Numbered from the stretch's first letter, positions 24,450 to 35,179 are shown. The stretch: 64,000 nt of DNA from Ophiura sarsii (GCA_035610835.1 CM069442.1:63775431-63839430), one strand, 5' to 3'. Notes: generated from the letters alone by a model not told the origin. Made by a program: numbers and translations.

Positions 24450-25460
24450 AGCATCATATAGGCCTTACTGATCTATTTGACCCCAGATGACCTTGAATGA
24501 CGTCCGATGACCTTGAAAATGTAATCAGCAAAAAGAATACACCACCCCCTTCCCTCCACCAAATCCCATCAAGATAGGCCTTACTGATCTATTTGACCCA
24601 ATATTTGACCCCCGATGACCCCGAAAAATTAATCAACAAAAAGAACACACCATCCCTCTTCCGTCCACCAAATCCCATCAAGATAGGCCTTACGGATCTT
24701 ATTTGACCCCAGATGACCTTGAATGACCTCTGATGACCTTGAAAATTTAATCAGCAAAAAGAATACACCACCCCCCTTCCCTCCACCAAATCCAATCAAG
24801 ATAGGCCTTACGGATCTTATTTGACCCCCGATGACCTTGAATGACCTCTGATGACCTTGAAAATGTATTCAGCAAAAAGAACACACCACTCCCCTTCCCT
24901 CCACCAAATCTCATCAATATAGGCCTTACTGATCTATTTGACCCCATATTTGACCCCGATGACCTCAGGTGACCTTGAAAATTTGATCAGCAAAAAGAAC
25001 ACACCACCCCCCTTCCCTCCACCAAATCCCATCAAGATAGGCCTTACTGATCAATTTGACCCCCGATGACCTTGAATGACCTCCGATGATCTTGAAAATT
25101 TAATCAGCGAAAAGAACACACCACCCCCTTCCCTCCACCAAATCCCATCAAGATCGGCCTTACGGATCTTATTTGACCCCATATTTGACCCCGATGACCT
25201 TGAATGATCTCCAATGACCTTGAAAATCTAATCAGCAAAAGAACACCCCACCCCCTTCCCTGACATCAAGTCCCATCAAGATAGGCCTTACGGATCTCTA
25301 GATATCGTGTCACAACGCGTCACAAAAGTGTTAAGCATATTTGACCCTGATGACCTTGAATGACCTCCAATGACCTTGAAAATTCAATCAGCAACAGAAC
25401 GCACCACCCCCCTTCCCTCCACCAAGTCCCATCAAGATAGGCCTTACGGATCTCCAGATA
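24450..25460. repeat. Minisatellite of eight 100-155 bp units (TGACCTTGAA type)
   Basis: Units read roughly GACCTTGAATGACCTCCGATGACCTTGAAAAT, AATCAGCAAAAAGAACACACC, CCCCTTCCCTCCACC, AAATCCCATCAAGATAGGCC, TTACGGATC. The CAGCAAAAAGAA anchor occurs near 24525, 24635, 24751, 24869, 24988, 25105, 25232 and 25388. The array ends in TCTCCAGATATCGCGTCACAAAG followed by GACGGCGGACGCCATACGCC. Minus-strand frames through it translate the repeat and are not genes. Confidence 0.9.
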
Positions 25461-26764
25461 TCGCGTCACAAAGGTATTTCTTAGCACACAGCAGACGGCG
25501 GACGCCATACGCCATACGGCGGACGCCGGACAGAAATAGTGATATTATAGTCTCTTTCTGATTACATCAGGCGAGACAAAAATGACTATAGACATGCAAG
25601 AAGTTCTATAACCACGATAACAGGCTAAATCAATGATTTTTAACTACTATCGGTCTGAAGTATTAATATCCAGTATATTGATTGAGCGCACGTGGGAATT
25701 TCAGGAGGACTGTCTGTACACATCTTGAAACAACCATAACAAAACCCAACTGCTGGTCAACACACACGTTTTGGATTGGGGTGAAATGACGGGATACAAC
25801 TCTCGCTAATTGCACAATACAAATAGGTCGCGGGAAAAAAAACAATATTTATCTCATGTGAATGATGCGTCAACAATGTTACTAAATCCTATCACATAGA
25901 TAAATATCATTCTCGTAGGCCTTTTAAAAATTGTAGATTATTTCTTATTGTAAACTTTCAATATTAGCGGAATAATATACCAATTATTTTTAGATTCCAG
26001 GGGCCATCGTAAAACAAAGGACCCTTCACCCATGCAGAAAAAAATTGAGTACTCTTAAGTTTAAGAATATTAGATTTATCCAAATAAAATAATATGAGCT
26101 CATAACATCTCGTATCATATCTATGCACATCATAACTGTATTCCTTTTCGCCAAATGAAACCAACATTTAATTTTCAATTAAGTTACTAGGATACAAACG
26201 TCAAAGTCCATTAATCGGCCTTATTTATGTAAATATGCTGGTTTCTGGGCAAACTTTCATGAATGAATCAATTAGTGCAAGCTACAAATCCTTTGAGCGG
26301 GTCAAACATCCCTACAGATTCACTATCAGAATCACGCGTCCAATGGAACCATAGAAAGAAAGAAGAAAAATTCTTGAGCAACTCCAGCTTGCTTTATTTT
26401 CATCACTTGATCACTGATTTCTGTCACCAGTGTCTACATTAATACAGTACGATGAAAGGCTTATAATATTAGTCCAGCCAATCTAATGAATGACCCACCA
26501 CAAATTGCAACACATGGTTTTTCTTCAGATTCATTATAAGAAAGGTCTCTGGAACAACATATCAAAAGTCTAATAAAATCTAAGCAGGCGAAAGTCATTT
26601 TTTCCGTAAATTCAAGATGGCCGCCAAAACACCATATTTTTGGTAATATCTTGATTTCTCATTATTATTTTACAAATATTTTAACTGCAAAGGTATGGTT
26701 TTTAATATCAATGAATCCATTGAAACACATTTGAATAAAATTGGCCTGTAACTTGCTTTATTAA
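25461..26764. other. Intron, CGGCGGACGCC motif, no gene seen
   Basis: GACGGCGGACGCCATACGCCATACGGCGGACGCC lies at 25495-25528, a short GC-rich inverted motif closing the minisatellite. The rest is AT-rich and unremarkable. Confidence 0.4.
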
Positions 26765-27042
26765 AACCCTAACCCCCCTGAGTGCTAAAAAATGCTAATC
26801 CAAAGTCCCTCTCCAAACGCATGCGCCGTCGGTTTTCGATGACGTAGTCAACCGAGCCTATATAAGGAGTGCAGTATACTGCACGAATGTGTAGCTGAGG
26901 GCCGTGGCTTAGTGGTGGGAAGGTGGGGCTTGAGAACGGAGGGTCCCCGGATCGAATCCCGGCAGGTTCCCGGAGATTTAGTTGGTGTTTTTTCCTCGAA
27001 AATTGTGATCCCGGTCAAAAATCCTAAACCGGGGTTAGGGTT
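26765..27042 (+). mobile_element. tRNA-like unit with TTAGGG-type ends, copy 1
   Basis: This 278-bp unit starts AACCCTAACCCC and ends GGGGTTAGGGTT, so its ends are inverted telomere-like repeats. It contains TATATAA (26861) and the palindrome GTGCAGTATACTGCAC. A tRNA-like core follows: box A TGGCTTAGTGG at 26905-26915, and box B GGATCGAATCC at 26949-26959, one mismatch from consensus. Pol III boxes suggest a tRNA-derived SINE; the inverted ends suggest a transposon. The same unit recurs at 27119 and 33532. Confidence 0.75.
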
Positions 27043-27118
27043 ATGGTAAAAAAAAAAAGAGGGTTTTTTTGTGTTCTATTAAGGTAAAAAAAAAAAGAGG
27101 TTTTTTTTGTGTTCTATT
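27043..27118. repeat. Poly-A/T spacer between tRNA-like units
   Basis: GGTAAAAAAAAAAAGAGG followed by poly-T and GTGTTCTATTAA occurs twice back to back. It separates the two tRNA-like units here. A related spacer (TAATAGAACC ... GGTTACC) separates the inverted pair at 33497-33531. Confidence 0.8.
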
Positions 27119-27396
27119 AACCCTAACCCCCCTGAGTGCTAAAAAATGCTAATCCAAAGTCCCTCTCCAAACGCATGCGCCGTCGGTTTTCGATGACGTA
27201 GTCAACCGAGCCTATATAATGAGTGCAGTATACTGCACGAATGTGTAGCTGAGGGCCGTGGCTTAGTGGTGGGAAGGTGGGGCTTGAGAACGGAGGGTCC
27301 CCGGATCGAATCCCGGCAGGTTCCCAGAGATTTAGTTGGTGTTTTTCCCTCGAAAATTGTGATCCCGGTCAAAAATCCTAAACCGGGGTTAGGGTT
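27119..27396 (+). mobile_element. tRNA-like unit with TTAGGG-type ends, copy 2
   Basis: Same length (278 bp) and almost the same sequence as copy 1, including both Pol III boxes; differences include TATATAATGAGTG in place of TATATAAGGAGTG. Head-to-tail with copy 1. Confidence 0.8.
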
Positions 27397-27404
27397 ATCA
27401 CACC

Positions 27405-28160
27405 TAAATCCAAGATGGCCGCCAAAATGGCCATCAAAAATGGTAAAAACTCCATATATTGGCATATATAAACCAACATGCATGATCAGAGTATAGTTTT
27501 TAACAATTTAGGATGTATTGATTAGACCACTAGAAACTCATATCTAGTAATTTTGCTTTATTAACATACTTTAAAACCAAAATGGCCGCCAAATTAATGA
27601 CCAAAAATGGTAAAAAGTTGTCAAATTCCATGAAATAACATAATATCAAGCGATGTGTATGATACAAATATAGTTTTAACTTTGGGGTGTATGTATTAGA
27701 CCACTTAGTAACTCATATCCAGTATATTTGCATTGTAATAACATACTTTAAAACCAAGATGGCCACCAAAATGGCCACTGTAAATGTAAAAATAGTCTAC
27801 ATGAGTGTATGATAATCCAAAATAGATATTGTAAGAGTGTATTATTTTCAAATTCACCAAATAGCATTTTTCTAAACTGCTAAGCTATTGCTTTTAGATA
27901 TAAGGCCCACTTCTGTGACAATTTTGATTCAGTATCACTTTCCAAAATGGCTGCCAGAATGGATAAATTGGTGTCAAATGACCTAAAACAATTGTATTGT
28001 AAATGACCATGTAAATACCCCCAAATCTAATGGGACAGCATTCACTATATGATCTATGATTGATAAAGCCTAGGGGCTGTTTAGATCTCTATAGTTTTGA
28101 ATGGACACCTGTGTTAATTATAGTTTTGAATATTTTAAAATATCCAAGATGGCTGCAAAA
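27405..28160. repeat. Degenerate tandem repeat around AAGATGGCCGCCAAAATGG
   Basis: The phrase CAAGATGGCCGCCAAAATGG and relatives recur at about 27411, 27581, 27757, 27947 and 28145. Each is followed by GGTAAAAA and AT-rich text; AACATACTTTAAAACCAA precedes two of them. One more copy lies upstream near 26617. Non-coding. Confidence 0.7.
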
Positions 28161-28192
28161 GGTAAAAATAACTGAAAGACAGTATTAGTTTA

Positions 28193-28535
28193 TTGTTAGT
28201 GTTACATTAGATATGACCAGATTATCTACAGCTATTAATCCATTCGGTAAACGTATTTGTATATGGGACAAGGTATAATTAAATGGATATATACTCCATT
28301 TTGACAATGTGATGTTATCAAGATGGGCATCATAATGACCAATTTCATTAAAATTACCCCTTATGGTCAATAAAATTACCTCCAAATGGTCAAAATAATT
28401 ACCACAGGTGACCACCAATTGATCAAAATAGGGAGTCACCATTTAATTATACCTTGTCACATACAGATACGTTTACTGGGTGGATTAAAATCAATAGATA
28501 TAATCTTTTGTTCATATCTAATGTAACACTAACAA
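28193..28535. mobile_element. 343-bp long-TIR MITE
   Basis: TTGTTAGTGTTACATTAGAT at the left and its complement at the right start arms of about 95 bp (24 bp perfect, then diverged: GGTAAACGTATTTGTATATG versus CATACAGATACGTTTACTGG). The centre has TCACCATTT and GGTCAAAAT repeats. No coding capacity; target duplication is not evident. Confidence 0.8.
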
Positions 28536-29565
28536 GCTTGCAAGTTATCACTGTGTTGTTGACAAAGTAGGGACCTATTAAAGTTAAACCATCAGATCCA
28601 ATTACCATTTCATTGTGTTCATTGTACATTTTATACCAATAAATTCATGTTTCCTATTCAGATTCATGATTTAAAAGCATTATAATTCATGATTTTATCG
28701 AGCAAGTCAAAATTCCAATGTAAAATCGCCGTAGTAAAGCCTCTGTGGCATAAATGAGATTGGATCAAGACTATTCTTTTCTCATGTCTGAAGGCTGACA
28801 GCAAAATTGTTAACTTTATTTGTTGGGAGTGGCTGTTTTTAATTTAACCAGCATGCTTATATAGGCTTTTTGGGTGCCCGCTACGGCGGGAGCCCTTGTA
28901 TTGTCATCAGTTTGCAAAAACTTACACAATTTGGTATTTCTAGATATTATAGATGGAGGCTGCCATGTTTACTGATGGTCTCTTACTAACATTTACGTAA
29001 CAGTGAAATGTTAAGTTGTAGTGTACGAGTGCTATCGGCGTTTACGAACTATAAACGAGGCTGAATATCATGCTCGTTATAAAGGATGGAGATAGTTACG
29101 CTCAGTTACATTCTCGATATGAATGTACAGTGCAAGGTGCAGTATCTCAGCTATAATGCAGCCTGCATATATATGTATTATAATAGCAAAGCATTGCATG
29201 TACATTGTACAGGGCATTGAGAGGTGTGTTGGGGCGGTGTACAGTTGTAGTTTACGCAGTCCGCTGTTCAATATCAACGCATAGGCCTATAATACTGACT
29301 AGGTTCAATTATGAATTACTTACATGCAGAGATCAGTGGGTTGGTCTTGGTAGTTTGGTACCATACGTGGGTATAATATAAACACCAGGAAAGTTGGAGT
29401 CTTCAATTCCAAACTGCTGAGTTCTCTACTAAACTTTCATTAGTAATAATATGATTAAGTCCCTTTTAAAATTATTACTCTATTCATCAATCACATTGAA
29501 TGGTGAATAAATGAAGTGATGAATTCATAAATCATTAATTGATTGACTATTGACAGATGTAATAA

Positions 29566-29566
<1 letters not shown>
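28536..29566. other. Intron, no gene seen
   Basis: Includes GGGTGCCCGCTACGGCGGGAG at 28871-28891, which looks like one end of an unrecognised element. No other structure. Confidence 0.4.

Positions 29567-29660
<94 letters not shown>
29567..29660. repeat. (ATTG)n microsatellite
   Basis: About 23 repeats of ATTG/TTGA with one interruption (GGTTG near 29610). Confidence 0.97.
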
Positions 29661-29984
29661 CAATACTAAATGAAATCATGAATGCATAGATTAATTAGAT
29701 AATCCTTCAATTGGATTAACAAGACATTTATAGAAATAGTAATAATATATAATACATAAATATATAAATAATGTAAACATCCTATCTATAGAGCTTAACG
29801 GGTACGCCGACGGACAAGTTTAAGACTTTTACACTTTCGTCAGGATTAGTTCTGACTTCTTCAGGACCAAATTATTATATTTAATATAATTTGTAAATCA
29901 AAAGTCCTATCTAGATTTATTATTTAATATATTGTAATTAAAGGTAGATCACATTTTCGTAACACATAATTATTTCAAACATAC

Positions 29985-30300
29985 GGAGATTTTCATATCA
30001 TATGAAAGCTCGTATTTTTCTCATCATCATACTGAAATTTGACGGCCTAAATCGGTATAATTACGGAGAAAACGATGAAATAACGTCGAATTACTGCGAA
30101 AGATGGTAACCACCAATATCGTTTGTGTACAACTCAATGGGTACATTTCACGGCATCTTTTGCGTCTAAAATAAGAACCATTAGAGTTATGCAACTCAAA
30201 CTTTGGAATACGACTTTTTTAAGGATGGCCTTTCATGTAGAATAGTAAACTTCAAGTTTAAAATCGGAACATCTACCTTTAATCAAATGAAGCATGTTAA
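29985..30300. repeat. Dispersed repeat, copy 1
   Basis: Diverged copy of 39470-39770. Shared text includes GAGTTATGCAACTCAAACTT, TTTCATGTA-AATAG and ACATC/GTCTACCTTTAA. Probably an old transposon fragment; no ends were identified. Confidence 0.7.
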
Positions 30301-31206
30301 TTTGAGCCCCCCATTCCTTTTTAAAGGAATTTTTATTAAGCCTGGCCCAAGCAATTTGCTTGAGTCTGGTCCCTCCAGGACCCAAGCGTGTGTCCGTATA
30401 CAGACCGACTGTGTAAACAAACCTCATGAATATCAATTAGCTCATTATCGGCAGTGTAACACTATGGGAATTTTCAACTGAGATCAACTGGTGATGGAAA
30501 ACTTCATGTGCAGAAATTTATAAATGATAATTGGCGCTGTGGCATGCACAGTTTCGGTTCTCGGGGTAAGTTCGGTTTTCGGATGTTGCAATTTCATAAT
30601 ATGACAACCCATATGTGCGAGTTCAGTTACGCAGTGATTGTAGTGTCAATGGTGTGTTTTGTAGCATGCACGCGATAAGTGGACATGTAGTGGTGGGATC
30701 TGTGAGTGGTGGTGGTGGTATGGTAGGGATAATAAAGCAATCTAAAAATCAGTCTTTTTTTAGGGAGAGTAGAGTAGAGGTCTAATATTGGGAGATTATC
30801 TGTATGTAAAGAGTATCTTTGCTGCCCAAGGAAGGAATTGCAGCAAGTCTACATTAGGCCTACATTAATCTAGAAACAAACACTGTGGGATAGCATAACA
30901 TTGCGGGTAAAGTGATTAAAAATAAGCTGGAAATAGAAGCAAAGACTTATATTTTGAAACTAACAACATTGAGAACAGCTAAGACACTAAAATGCTCAGA
31001 TAAAAATGATTGCGCCATTACTTATCAGCCTGAACTTGAATCTATAGGCTGTGCTTTAATTTCATACCAAACACGTTATGTTTGTGTTACAAATATATTT
31101 GTCATTATTATAACATAATCAATAAAGGGGCGTGGCTTAAGAAGTCAATAGAAAAAGTTGCAATAGAGTGCCATTTTGGTACCCGGTGGTCTGAATCTAG
31201 ACTTAC
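30301..31206. other. Intron, no gene seen
   Basis: AT-rich. GTGGTGGTGGTATGGTAGGG near 30708 is simple sequence. Nothing else was seen. Confidence 0.4.
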
Positions 31207-31407
31207 TCATCTATGATTTTCAGCAATAAAATCACATTTGTACCCTACTTCACGGTCATGTCGAGCTTTCACCCGACTAAGGGTCTCATCCGTATCGAGC
31301 AAGATACACAGTGAGTCGTGCAGTATCTGAGATTTGTGCAGTGCCCATTCATGAATGTATTGGGTTAATTGCTCAACTGATGATATTTGTACTCCCGCAA
31401 CACTCAT
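31207..31407 (-). pseudogene. Exon-like open frame in intron 3 (uncertain)
   Basis: The minus strand encodes 66 residues with a coding-like, helix-rich composition (SVEQLTQYIHEWALHKSQIL, then LLDTDETLSRVKARHDREVG). It ends in an in-frame TGA immediately followed by GTAAGT (31202-31207), an almost perfect 5' splice signal. A possible acceptor ATATCATCAG lies at its upstream side. It is collinear with the kinase gene. However, the splice phase does not fit exon 3, and the TGA would end translation. It could be an optional exon, a decayed exon, or part of another gene or transposon. Not included in the gene model. Confidence 0.3.
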
Positions 31408-31598
31408 ACTTAACAGTCCGGGCCGATTTCCCGTTCAGGAAGCATTCCTGAATTGGAAGTATTACCCATAATCCCTTGCGAATGTATACTGATGATATTT
31501 GTACTCCCGCAACACTCATACTTAACAGTCCGGGCCGATTTCCCGTTCAGGAAGCATTCCTGAATTGGAAGTATTACCCATAATCCCTTGCGAATGTA
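31377..31598. repeat. 111-bp direct duplication at a transposon end
   Basis: ACTGATGATATTTGTACTCC through CCCTTGCGAATGTAT is present twice, head to tail, without visible differences. It contains the left end of the TTAA element and the first codons of the exon-like frame, so the duplication is younger than that insertion. Confidence 0.9.
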
Positions 31599-32218
31599 TA
31601 TATTGCAAAGTATTTGTAGTGGTAATACCAAAAAGACCAATTTATTTATTTTAACCAATTATGATGGATCTTTGAATCAATAACGATCAGTAAATGAGTC
31701 AAAATATAAGATAAACTGTTTAGTCATAATTAAAAGATATTGTTGTGGTGATTTTCCTAATTTATTGTAATTAAGAAATTTGGCTAATTACCTCATTAAA
31801 TATTCAAACTCTTTTTAAAAAATAAGTACGCCTAACACTTTTTTTTCCTTCGAAGGAAATTTGCATAATTGTATGATCTTCCATATTACCAAGTTTGAGC
31901 ATGTCGCAAATTAAAATAACGAATCGATATCCATTTTAGCTTGTAGTCAACTTCATAGACCCTCAAATCAAAATAACGAGATTAAAATGAGCCACTGAAC
32001 ACTAAGAACGACAATAAAATCTATCATTATATTCATGATATTATACAAAATGTTTCACCCATACTGAAATAGGTCTACGTGTAATGTGTATGCTACAGTT
32101 CTCTTAGCCTTATGAAAAATGGGTTCCTGTAGAGGACTACCCACAAATGTTGCATTGCACTATGGGTAATACTTCCAGTTCAGGAATGCTTCCTGAACGG
32201 GAAATCGGCCCGAACTGC
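31526..32218. mobile_element. TTAA-flanked MITE with inner palindrome
   Basis: CAGTCCGGGCCGATTTCCCG follows TTAA (31522-31525), and the inverse (CGGGAAATCGGCCCGAACTG, plus C) precedes TTAA (32219-32222). The arms are about 60 bp and each contains the palindrome TTCAGGAAGCATTCCTGAA or a variant. The left arm is present twice because of the 111-bp duplication. The TTAA target suggests a piggyBac relative. Confidence 0.75.
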
Positions 32219-32222
32219 TTAA

Positions 32223-32407
32223 TAGTACAATAGTTCCGTGTCCCTACATTCTATTGTCCCTGATCATATTTATGAAAAAGGTTATATAGCACTTTTATTA
32301 ATAAACACCAAATCACAGATGCTCATTTCAGTGAGGACAAGTCAATACTCAATTGCACCATTTGTAACATGTTTGTGATGTTTTGACAGGGTAGATTTAA
32401 GTGTTTA
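32223..32407. other. Short intron spacer
   Basis: Nothing recognised between the TTAA element and the MITE copy starting at 32408. Confidence 0.4.
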
Positions 32408-32917
32408 CGCACTTATCAATTGCATCCCCGGCCCCCGGGGTCCTGGGGATAGCGGGGATTAGGGCCGGGACATACAAATTGCCCATGTGACGTCCTGGGT
32501 ACAATCGTGTACGGTCCCCGCAGGGGCGGGCACCATTTTTTCGACGTCCCCGCTACAGTTCCGGCCACCCATTTCCCATGACAAAGTATTCACCTGGCTA
32601 CAGTTCCAAGGTTGCTTATTTCTTTCTGCAACCATAACGGAATGCATTTCTATGTGTTCCCTATGTGTTATTAGGCTTACTCTGTCAAGCGCATCGGATC
32701 TCTAGCTTATTTATAGCAAGCGCCCGGGGGGTACGTTTGTGTACCTTAGTGTACGTCCCCGCTACACGCCCCGGCTAGCAGAGCGGCACAGTTTGTACGT
32801 CCGCGTACACTCCCCCGCATAGCCGGGCATCCTTTTTTGTACACTCATGTACGGTCCCTGCATGGTCCCCTCCATGCCCCGGGTCCCCAGGGGCTGGGCT
32901 TGCAATTGATAAGTGCA
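32408..32917. mobile_element. GTAC-rich Harbinger-like MITE, copy B
   Basis: The ends CGCACTTATCAATTGC and GCAATTGATAAGTGCA are flanked by TTA (32405-32407 and 32918-32920). The 510-bp body is GC-rich and repeats GTACGTCCC/GGGACGTAC and CCCCGCTA phrases. A 16-bp TIR with a TWA 3-bp target fits PIF/Harbinger; assignment is by ends only. It lies in intron 3 with 14 nt between its target duplication and the donor end of exon 3. Confidence 0.85.
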
Positions 32918-32934
32918 TTATACAATATCATTAC

Positions 32935-33080
32935 CTCCTGCTGCCTCATTTTCTTAGTTGCTTTTACTCGTAACTTTCCGCTGCTACTACAACCACTATC
33001 CTGTCCTTTTCTCTTTTTTGCCAGATGACCCCCTGATTTCAACCTTGCCTCTTTAGCAGCAGATCTGACCTTCATCCAAT
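32935..33080 (-). CDS. Exon 3: basic linker of the alpha-kinase protein
   Basis: 146 bp, acceptor TTCTTTTCAG (AG at 33081-33082), donor GAG|GTAATG (GT at 32933-32934). Entry phase 1 matches the G left by exon 2 and creates Asp; exit phase is 0. Sequence: DWMKVRSAAKEARLKSGGHL, then KKRKGQ, a Ser/Gly/Cys patch, and RVKATKKMRQQE. KKRK and the dense Lys/Arg could serve as a nuclear localisation signal or a flexible basic linker (inference). The start DWMKVRSAAKEA is probably helical. No catalytic motif. The donor is only 14 nt from the target duplication of a MITE in the intron. Confidence 0.7.
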
Positions 33081-33374
33081 CTGAAAAGAAATTGTGAAAT
33101 ATCAACAACAACAAATTAGCACCTTTTTAAATACTCAACGATGTCTATATTCTGGTATCCATCATTGCACCATTGCTCATAATTTTTTATCTTGCATCCA
33201 TAACATGCTATTGCTATATTTGTAATCTTTATATCAAGTAAGTATTCTCACATTTACATGTAGGAACTTTTGTACAAATGCAAATTGCGGGATGGCCATG
33301 AGTTTTGAACTCACCACCCATATCAAAGGGTGGTGGCGTTGCATTTTGGTGACGAATCATCCATATATATATAT
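33081..33374. other. Intron 2 start, nothing recognised
   Basis: AT-rich sequence with a TATATATATAT patch at 33363-33374 just before the inverted tRNA-like fragment. Confidence 0.4.
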
Positions 33375-33496
33375 GAGTGCAGTATACTGCACTCATTATA
33401 TAGGCTCGGTTGACTACGTCATCGAAAACCGACGGCGCATGCGTTTGGAGAGGGACTTTGGATTAGCATTTTTTAGCACTCAGGGGGGTTAGGGTT
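33375..33496 (-). mobile_element. Truncated tRNA-like TTAGGG-ended unit
   Basis: Reverse complement of the first third of the 278-bp unit, from the AACCCTAACCCC end to the GTGCAGTATACTGCAC palindrome; the tRNA-like core is missing. It precedes a complete unit in the same orientation, mirroring the dimer at 26.8-27.4 kb. Confidence 0.8.
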
Positions 33497-33531
33497 AATA
33501 GAACCTTAAAAATTAAACAAAACGGTTACCA

Positions 33532-34345
33532 AACCCTATAACCCCGGTTTAGGACTTTTGACCGGGATCACAATTTTCGAGGAAAAAACACCAACTAAAT
33601 CTCCGGGAACCTACCGGGATTCGATCCGGGGACCCTCCGTTCTCAAGCCCCACCTTCCAACCACTAAGCCACGGCCCTCAGCTACACATTCGTGCAGTAT
33701 ACTGCACTCATTATGCACTTATCAATTGCAAGCCCGGCCCTTGGGGACCCGGGGCATGGCGGGGACCATGCGGGGACCGTACACAAGTGTACAAAAAATG
33801 ATGCCCGGCTATGCGGGGGAGTCTACGCGGACGTACAAACTGTGTCCCCGCTAGCCGGGGCGTGTAGCGGGGACGTACACTAAGGTACACAAACGTACAC
33901 CCCGGGCGCTTGCTATAAATAAGCTAGAGAAGCGACGTGATTGACGGAATAAGCCTAATAACACATAGGGAACACATAGAAATGCATTCCGTTATGGTTG
34001 CAGAAAGAAATAAGCGACCTTGGCTGGGACTGTACACTTTGTCCCGACCAAGGGGGGCCGGCCAAGAGGGGGGGCGGCCAAGGGGGGCCGGGACTGTAGC
34101 GGGGACGTACAACAAATGGTGCCCGGCCCTGCGGGGACCGTACACGATTGTAGCCGGGACGTCACATGGGCAATTTGTACGTCCCGGCCCTAATCCCCGC
34201 TATCCCCGGGTCCCCCGGGGCCGGGGATGCAATTGATAAGTGCATTATATAGGCTCGGTTGACTACGTCATCGAAAACCGACGGCGCATGCGTTTGGAGA
34301 GGGACTTCGGATTAGCATTTTTTAGCACTCAGGGGGGTTAGGGTT
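33532..34345 (-). mobile_element. tRNA-like TTAGGG-ended unit split by a MITE
   Basis: On the minus strand the unit runs from 34345 to 33532. It keeps box A (CCACTAAGCCA at 33660-33670 is its complement, one base off) and box B (GGATTCGATCC region). It is interrupted at TATATAATGAG by the MITE at 33714-34244 with a TTA duplication. Deleting that MITE and one TTA restores the unit found at 27119. Confidence 0.85.
33714..34244. mobile_element. GTAC-rich Harbinger-like MITE, copy C (complete)
   Basis: TGCACTTATCAATTGC and its exact complement bound 531 bp, flanked by TTA (33711-33713 and 34245-34247). Internal blocks: GTACAAAAAATGATGCCCGG, GCGGACGTACAAACTGTG, GGGGACGTACACTAAGGTAC, and a central AT-richer part with AACACATAGGGAACACATAG. 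This is the reference copy for the family. No ORF with domain signal. Confidence 0.9.
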
Positions 34346-34500
34346 AACTCAACAACTAAATGTGGTAGAGCTATCAATCCAATGTTTGAAGGATTTGTTT
34401 GTAAATTTCAAGAAATGATCGTCAGAAGTTGAAAGATGTTTTTTCATAATGAAATAAGTGAAAAATGTGTGTTCAGTTCATGTTGACCTCTTACAATAAG

Positions 34501-34823
34501 CAGGGGTAGAATTTCGTAACCAACCGCACGAATCTGTTAGGATTCTCGCGGAAGGATTTTGCGAGAATCCATGGATTCTCGCTAATTTTGAGAATCTATA
34601 GATTATTGCAAAATTAATGAAAATATTATCAAGAATAAGGCTATAAGCTTGCACAACTTCCAAATTCGGCTTGTTTGTTGACTGAGTGTCAAATACCAGT
34701 CATCTAAGGTCCTGTTTAGTTTTGTTTTTTTGCGCGCGAATCCACCTGGATTCACGCGGTAGTGATTTTACGCGAATCTTCACGCGAATCGATTCGCGGA
34801 TTCGCGCTGAATTTCTACCCCTG
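34501..34823. mobile_element. hAT-like MITE (CAGGGGTAGAA ends) with GATTCTCGC repeats
   Basis: CAGGGGTAGAATTTCG and GAATTTCTACCCCTG are inverted ends. Inside, GGATTCTCGC/GCGAGAATCC and CGCGAATC/GATTCGCG alternate, giving several nested hairpins. CAGGGGT ends are hAT-like, but the flanks (ACAATAAG and GAGAAGGT) do not match, so no 8-bp duplication is visible. Confidence 0.65.
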
Positions 34824-35039
34824 GAGAAGGTAGCTGACATGATAGCTCATGCTAAAAAGCAATTACTGATAACTCCAGGGATAACTTGTGTCAATTATCA
34901 GTATAATTAACTGAATGGTTACTTCATTGGTAAAATTTGCATATGAAACTAGGTACAATGTCACTTGAAATCACCCAGCTCCAGTTAAATTTGTGTACTA
35001 TTACTAAAGTGACTAAACCAACCAGTCATGCTTGCCCTG

Positions 35040-35175
35040 GGAGCTGTTGATCTAACAATTGTAGTTGATTCAAAATTAAATGTTGACAAGTGGCCCTGTC
35101 GGTCGGGGATTAAACCCTGGACCAATCACAGTGGAAAATGCTCTATCCAGAGAGCCACTCAGCCAGTAGGGAGGT
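35040..35175 (-). mobile_element. tRNA-derived SINE-like sequence
   Basis: The minus strand reads TGGCTGAGTGG (a canonical box A, complement at 35155-35165) and then CAGGGTTTAATCCCCG (box B-like, complement near 35108-35123). Spacing between the boxes suits a tRNA. The body lacks convincing acceptor pairing and has no clear A-tail, so a tRNA-derived SINE head is more likely than a working tRNA gene. Confidence 0.55.
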
Positions 35176-35179
35176 AACG

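Noticed and set aside
26899..26970. A functional tRNA gene
   Set aside because: Boxes A and B are present, but acceptor pairing and a clean anticodon arm are not. The unit is repeated three times as part of a mobile element.
29491..29679. Repeating SINQ frame
   Set aside because: Translation of the (ATTG)n microsatellite.
35040..35175. A functional tRNA gene on the minus strand
   Set aside because: Box B has two mismatches and the stems do not close well; a SINE head is more likely.
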